A stretch of DNA of 64,000 nucleotides from Hyaloraphidium curvatum (lineage: Eukaryota > Monoblepharomycota > Hyaloraphidiomycetes > Hyaloraphidiales > Hyaloraphidiaceae), in the NCBI GenBank assembly GCA_025558095.1, contig JAIVFI010000003.1:124001-188000 (forward strand), given 5' to 3'. The first letter of the stretch is position 1; every line of letters starts with the position of its first letter. Shown here piece by piece: positions 59,191 to 64,000 of the stretch. The notes below the pieces were generated by a model, which was not told the DNA's origin, did not search any database, and saw only the letters and a list, made by a program, of their open reading frames with translations. Position numbers and translations under genes: made by a program.

Positions 59191-62100
59191 ATGAAGTCGT
59201 TCCTTTCGCGGCTCGCGCGGCCGCGCGACGCGGAGGACGATGCGCCGGCGCGGCGGCCCGACGGGTTCTTCCTCGAGCCGACGGCGCCGCCCGACTACTC
59301 GCCGTCGCTGAGCGCCGCGCCGAGCCCGTCGCCGACGCCGTCGCCGCGCGGCCGCTCGGTGTCGCCGTCGGAGCTGCCGCCGACGCCGTCGCGCGTGACG
59401 TCGGGTAGTTTGGCGCCGCCGGCCGCGCGGGGCAGCCGCTACTCGGACGTCGGCAGCGACCTGTCGGGCTCCGTCGGCTCGTCGCTGCCGCGGCCGGCCA
59501 GCGAGGACGTGCCCGGCAAGAAGAAGATCAAGGGCTACGCGTTCCCCGGCGCCGTCGACCCGCAGGCCGCCGCCGCAAAGGCAATGGCGAAGAACAGCAG
59601 GGCCGCCGTGAAGCAGGCCGCCGCCGCCCCGCCACCAGGCAAACCGCCCGCCGGCAGGACCGCTACCGCGCCTTTGCCCCCGCCCAGTGCCTCCGCGGCC
59701 TCTTCGGTGCCCAAGGGCGCCTCCGCGGCACCCCCGGCCGCCAAGGGCCCGCCAAAAATCAACACCAAGGCCAGCACCTCCATCACCGGCGCCCTCACGG
59801 ACTCGTTCATCCCCGCCTCGATCATCGAGGCCGCGACGAGGAACGCGCAGTCGCCCACGAGCCCCACGGGGTCCAAACCGCCGTCGGGCCCCTTGGGGCC
59901 CAAGCAGCCATCGGGCACGTTGGGCCCCAAGCCGCCCTCGGGCTCCTTTAATGCCACGGGAGGAATGACCTCGGTTCCGCCGAGGAAATCGCTGCCGGAC
60001 TTCAAGGCCGCGGCGACGGCGGCACGGCTGGCCATGGTTGGCTTTGGCAAGCGGGATCCCAAGGGCGCCGGGCCGCCCGCAGCGGAGGCGGACGCTCCGA
60101 TGCCCGCGCCGGCGTCGGGCAAGGTTACGGTGTTTGCCGACGATTCCGACGAGGAGCTGGAGGAAGAGCCCGTCGAAGTCAAGGCAGGGAGCAAGGGCTC
60201 CTCGACTCTGCCGGTTCCGGTTCGTGTCGATTGCTTCTGCGGCGTTGATCCGTTGGTCACTCACTCCTTCCCTCTCAGGTTACGAACGGCACGGCAGTGT
60301 CCGGCACCCCGTCGTCGCGCTCCCTGGCCGTCGTCAACGCCCCGACCGGCCCCTCGTACCTCGTCGCGCCCATTTTTGGCGCCCCTCCCGCATCCCCACT
60401 CACCCCCCCGCGCGCCGTGGACATCGATCCCTCTGCCGCCGTCAAGGCCGGCGCGCTGGGCACCGTCACGATCGCCAACGCCCCCGCGTCGCGCTCGGGC
60501 CTGTACCCCCCGAACCAGCTCGCCGGCCGCGCCTCGCCCACGCGGAGCGAGATCTCCTACGTCTCGGACGTCTCGGGCCTGGGCGCGCTGCCGCGGGAGC
60601 TCCGCGAGCTCTACGCATCCGTCGCGTGGGACATGTCCCCCGGCAAGGCGCCCGGGAAGGAGCCCGACCTGGCCTCGCTGGCCGAGTCGGTCGAGCCCGA
60701 GGAGGAGCTCATGGACGCAATCCTGCTCCTCGAATCCGCCAAGAACAAGCTCTCCCCCGTCCCCTCGGCCGTCGCCATGGACACCCCACCGCCGGAGCTC
60801 CCGACCGAGTTCCCCGCCCCGGACCTGTCGACCCCCTACGACCCCGCACCGACCGCGCAGTCCTCCGCCCGCGGGGCAACGGCGCACGCCCCCCCTCCCC
60901 TCCGCGAATCCCGCACCGCGCCCGCGATCCTGGGCCGCTTTCTCTCGCTCAACCGCGGCTCGGCCGGGCGCAGCCGCCCGCCCGCCGTCGCCCCCGCGCG
61001 CACCGAGCCCGGCGTGGAGACGCTGTTCGACGACGCCGAGGTCGACGGGGAGGGGGAGCAGCGCCCCAAATGGAAGATGCTGCTGCCGCCCTTCCAGAAG
61101 GGCCAGATGGTCCGCGACATCGGCTACTTCTGGTCCATGGCGCAGATGGTCATCATCACGGCGCTCGAGATCTCGCTCATGGTGATGCTCGTCGACATCA
61201 AGCGCAACTACCTGTACATCCTCGGGCCCAGCTCGCAGGGCGTCATCAACGCCGACAGCCTGCTGGTGTACCAGGCCATCTACATCTTTGGCCTCATCTT
61301 CCAGTTCATCCTCTACATCGATGCCGTGGGTTGCATGGCTGCAGCGCGCAAAAGGACCCCATGGCTCACCCCGTGCCCCCGAAACAGGACTTTTCCAAAT
61401 CCTCGATCCAGCTCCTCTCCTTCCTCGTCTTCGAGATCCTCCTCTGGGGCAACGCCCTCGTGCAGTTCTTCCAGGGCCAGACCCTCCTCACCCCGCAGGA
61501 ATCCGCCATCATCTCGCAGACCTTCCCCTCTCTCAACACCCGCCCCGCGCGCGGCGTCGAGGCGTCCATCCTGGCGCTCAACACGGTGTTCTTTGCGGGG
61601 TGGCCGTACCTGGTGTGGAAGCTGTACCAGGCGTACGGCTGGGAGATTTACAAGCAGTTCGGGGCGGACCTGGCGCTGAGGAAGCGGGTGATACTGCAGC
61701 ACATCTTCCTGACCCTGCTCAAGCTGGACGTGTTCTTCTACCTCGGCTTCGGTGGGTTGCGGCTCTGCTCGGGGGCCTTGTGCGAGTCGCACTGACCGCC
61801 CCGGCCCCACCAGACGTCCAGATCATCGCCCTTGTCTCGGGCAACACCCGCCCCCCGCAGACCGCCGACATCCTCCAGAACGCGCTCATCACCATCCCCC
61901 TGACGGTGCTGATCATCGTCTTTGGGTACTACGGCGCCGTGCGCAACTCGATCTGGATGACGTGCGTGTTCCTCGCGGGGACGGTGGCGGCCATCATCTA
62001 CGCCGTCCTGAAGCTGGTGGACGTGTACCGGAACCCGGGCAACTACGTGGGGGTGCAGAGGAGCTTGACGCTGTTCAGTGGGTTCCGTCGCGTCGCCCGA

Positions 62101-62281
62101 TGCGAGCCTCTGCTGACGCCCAGTGGCAGTCTGCATCACCATCGTCCTGGGCATCGCCACCTGGGTGGTCTCGGTGCTGAACCTCCTGCAGTACAAGGAG
62201 GGCAAGCTCAAGGACCTGGTGGAGCGCAACAAGGCCAACCTCGAGATGGCGAGGCAGCGCAAGTGGAGCATCGAGGACTAA
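59191..62281 (+). CDS. UPF0658-type Golgi membrane protein with long disordered N-terminus
   Basis: Five exons (59191-60219, 60279-61325, 61388-61751, 61814-62077, 62130-62281; introns 59, 62, 62, 52 bp), 951 residues, in frame throughout. The first ~620 residues are Pro/Ala/Ser-rich and disordered, with an acidic patch (DDSDEELEEEPVEV). About 8 membrane segments follow: ALEISLMVMLVDI, IYIFGLIFQFILYI, LLSFLVFEILLWGNALVQFF, LNTVFFAGWPYLVWKLYQAY, IFLTLLKLDVFFYLGFDVQ, ITIPLTVLIIVFGYYGAV, MTCVFLAGTVAAIIYAVLKL, and the last with QRSLTLFICITIVLGIATWV. YRNPGN before the last segment and this order of segments fit the fungal UPF0658 Golgi membrane family. The role is not established. The long N-tail is longer than I expect for the family. 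The first intron donor (GTTCGT) is one of several phase-0 options. Confidence 0.75.
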
Positions 62282-62485
62282 AGGGGGGAAGGGGCTGCAG
62301 CACGGTGATGGGGCGGTGGAACGGAGGCAGGGGAAGTTGCTTGAGTTGCGCATGCGTATTTGCCTGTTATTTGAAGATTATTCCGGGGCTCGTGGGCTGC
62401 GAAGGCTAGCTAAGCAGGCGCTCTGCCAACTGGTTCGACCGACGTGCGCTCCGCACGGTTCCCCGCCCACGTCAACCCCACTGCG

Positions 62486-62953
62486 ATGGCGCCCGTGCTC
62501 CCGGCGGTGGCGGCCGCGCTGGCGCCGAGCGCTTCTGAGGCGCGACGGAAGGCGCTGCGGCTGTACCGGCAGTACCTCAAATCGGTGGGTGGCGGCGGCC
62601 GCTCCGAGTGGACGCGCCCTGACCGCTCCTGTCCCACGGCTGAATCCCGCCTGAATCCCCATTATCTGCCCTTTAAATAGGCGCCGGACATCGTGCAGTT
62701 CCAGTTCCTCGACATCACCCCCGCGCAGCTGCGCGCGCGCGTGCGGCTCGAGTTCGAGCGCAACGCGGGCGCAACGGACCTCGGCGCCGCCAACAGGCTC
62801 ATCTTCCGCGGCGAGAAGGATTTGGAGGAGATGATGAACCAGTGGATGCAGAAGACGCACGTGATGCGGTTCTTCGAGAACGACTTCAGGGCCAAGGACG
62901 AGCAGGCCGCCGCCAAGCCGTTCCTGCAAAAGTTCTACGAGGGGAGGGACTAG
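62486..62953 (+). CDS. NDUFA6: Complex I LYR subunit NDUFA6 (B14)
   Basis: Two exons, 62486-62584 and 62681-62953 (96-bp intron GTGGGT...TAG), 123 residues, matching the family length. RRKALRLYRQYL carries the LYR motif that binds the acyl-carrier protein. PDIVQFQFLDITPAQLRARVRLEFERNA and the signature QKTHVMRFFENDF with FLQKFYEGRD at the C-terminus identify the B14/NDUFA6 subunit of mitochondrial NADH dehydrogenase. It sits at the matrix side of the peripheral arm with mitochondrial ACP and is needed for enzyme activity. Its presence means this organism keeps a proton-pumping complex I, unlike some yeasts. Confidence 0.92.
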
Positions 62954-63220
62954 GAACTCCCAGGCGAAAGGGACACTTGCTATCGCGTCGGGGACCCGCC
63001 CTGGATGATCGGGGCCGAGCGGGAGGGATCGGGAGGCAGGATGGGACGGAAGGCTGCTGGACGGACCATGCCGCGGACTGAAGCCCTTTGGCGGGAAGCT
63101 AGACACTGCAGCGACCAAGAAACGGGTCTGAGCACTTGCTTTCTTCGCAAAGACGGCAGGAGTGGGGCCAGGGGTGTCCATCTATTGGCAAGGCCCGATG
63201 GACTCCCTGTCCGGTCCCAT

Positions 63221-64000
63221 CTAGTCAACCGTGGCAAGCCACGCCTCGAACATGATCTCCTGGGCCACTTCGGGCGGCAGCCCCCCGATCGCTCCGCTCC
63301 CGATCCAGCGCTTCCACGCAGCCACCTCGAGCACGTCGTCCATCAGCCCGCGGTACCTGTCCGCGCCCGCATCGGCGAGCACCTTGGTGAGGAGGTGATT
63401 CGGGCCGCCGGCGCCGTAGAAGAGCAGGAGGAGGACGAAGCTCCGCCTGCCGTGGAGGGGCGAGCCGGGCCGCTGCACTTCGTTAAGGAGCGCAGCAAGC
63501 TCGCACGGGCCTGCGCCGGCACCGCCGGTGCTGCCGGCGAGCCTAGCAAGGATGAGGCGGACGGAGAGGAACATGTCGCGGAGGCCCGAAAAAGGGACGT
63601 CTTCGAGGTACTTGGTCGCGGCCTTGTTCACGTTGAGGCAGGATGAGAGCAGTTTGGCATCGCAGCGCAGGACTCCGAGCTCGATGAACTTAGCGTAGAC
63701 TCCCGGGTGCCTCCACCTCGGCAGAGCTCGGTTGCGGACCCAGCATGCGATTTCGCGCTGCATTGCGGGTGCGTCGCGGAAAAACTCGTCGAGCAGGTCC
63801 AGGAAGCGCCGGGCCTGGAACGCCGGCTTATCCCATGAGTTCAGAAAGGTCCTGAAATAGGGCTTCCAGTTGGCTTCTGTCGGACCGTGCCCGTACTCCT
63901 TCAAGGCAGCAGTGGTCACGGGGCCGTAAACTCCAAGGATCGCCACCGCTTCGTGCTCCGTTCGGCCGGGCCTCCTAATGCAGTCCTGGGGTGAAGGATA
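63221..64000 (-). CDS. Hypothetical helical protein (5' partial)
   Basis: An open frame enters from the window edge and stops at 63221; 259 residues are visible. It may continue upstream or begin at an exon border near 63975 (TTAG|GAGG). The sequence is predicted mostly helical (LLDEFFRDAPAMQREIACWVRN, YAKFIELGVLRCDAKLLSSCLNV, MFLSVRLILARLA, SFVLLLLFYGAGG) without known motifs. Composition resembles the bodies of the F-box-like and MYND genes, which may be related helical modules, but I could not align them. No F-box or finger is visible in this part. Confidence 0.5.
   Translation of the reverse strand, partial: YPSPQDCIRRPGRTEHEAVAILGVYGPVTTAALKEYGHGPTEANWKPYFRTFLNSWDKPAFQARRFLDLLDEFFRDAPAMQREIACWVRNRALPRWRHPGVYAKFIELGVLRCDAKLLSSCLNVNKAATKYLEDVPFSGLRDMFLSVRLILARLAGSTGGAGAGPCELAALLNEVQRPGSPLHGRRSFVLLLLFYGAGGPNHLLTKVLADAGADRYRGLMDDVLEVAAWKRWIGSGAIGGLPPEVAQEIMFEAWLATVD

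Noticed and set aside
59119-60264. 381-codon minus-strand open frame
   Set aside because: Antisense to the disordered N-terminus of the Golgi protein; composition is only Gly/Arg/Ala.

Overview
The window reads as nuclear DNA of a GC-rich, compact fungal genome. Fungal signs are a class I myosin with a TH1/proline-rich/SH3 tail, a GMA12/MNN10-type (GT34) glycosyltransferase, fungal-style MFS and APC transporters, a UPF0658-type Golgi membrane protein and a complex I LYR subunit (NDUFA6). Genes are close together, mostly with short introns (about 47-121 bp) that I rebuilt by joining reading frames at GT-AG borders and checking phase. About half of the 47 introns start GTGGG rather than GTAAG. 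An in-frame TGA at the redox Cys of a peroxiredoxin-like gene suggests selenocysteine use, which among fungi is reported only from early-diverging lineages. I therefore infer an early-diverging (zoosporic/chytrid-like) fungus; the species cannot be read from the sequence.

Layout. 0-7.5 kb: the 3' part of an RCC1-repeat/TM/SH3 membrane protein (+), an F-box/LRR gene (-), a 5'-truncated non-LTR retrotransposon 3' end, a small RVxF-motif protein, a broken MYND fragment and a gamma-glutamylcyclotransferase-like gene (-). 7.7-24.5 kb is mainly metabolism, transport and cytoskeleton: a DHA1 MFS transporter, myosin-I (9 exons), a nuclear SIM-motif protein, a polyamine-oxidase-type amine oxidase, a type II membrane arylsulfatase (7 exons), a second MFS carrier with a GC-AG intron, an MBL-fold protein lacking most metal ligands, and an SDR. 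24.6-40.1 kb is a family-rich stretch: three paralogues of an F-box-like family (two with single-base frameshifts), two paralogous multi-pass membrane proteins, another multi-pass protein, a YHYH secreted protein, a large inverted repeat with 11-bp minisatellites between two divergent genes, a RING/UBA protein and a Ski8-like WD40 protein.

40.4-49 kb: an RCC1-ectodomain/TM/coiled-coil/kinase receptor, an UNC-93-like protein, the GT34 enzyme and an APC permease. 49-55 kb: an intact MYND gene with a decayed tandem copy, an unknown AT-hook-like protein, and the candidate selenoprotein with a SECIS-like hairpin after its stop. 55.5-64 kb: a BRCT-PolX polymerase that has lost two of three catalytic Asp residues, a hypothetical protein, a 1.3-kb gene-poor stretch, the Golgi membrane protein, NDUFA6, and an unknown gene running off the end.

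The most novel points are the RCC1-ectodomain receptors (one with SH3, one with a non-RD kinase), the TGA-coded peroxiredoxin, the degenerate PolX and the inverted-repeat divergent promoter. No tRNA, rRNA or CRISPR array was recognised. Several single-base frameshifts may be either real decay or assembly indels; the sequence alone cannot separate these.
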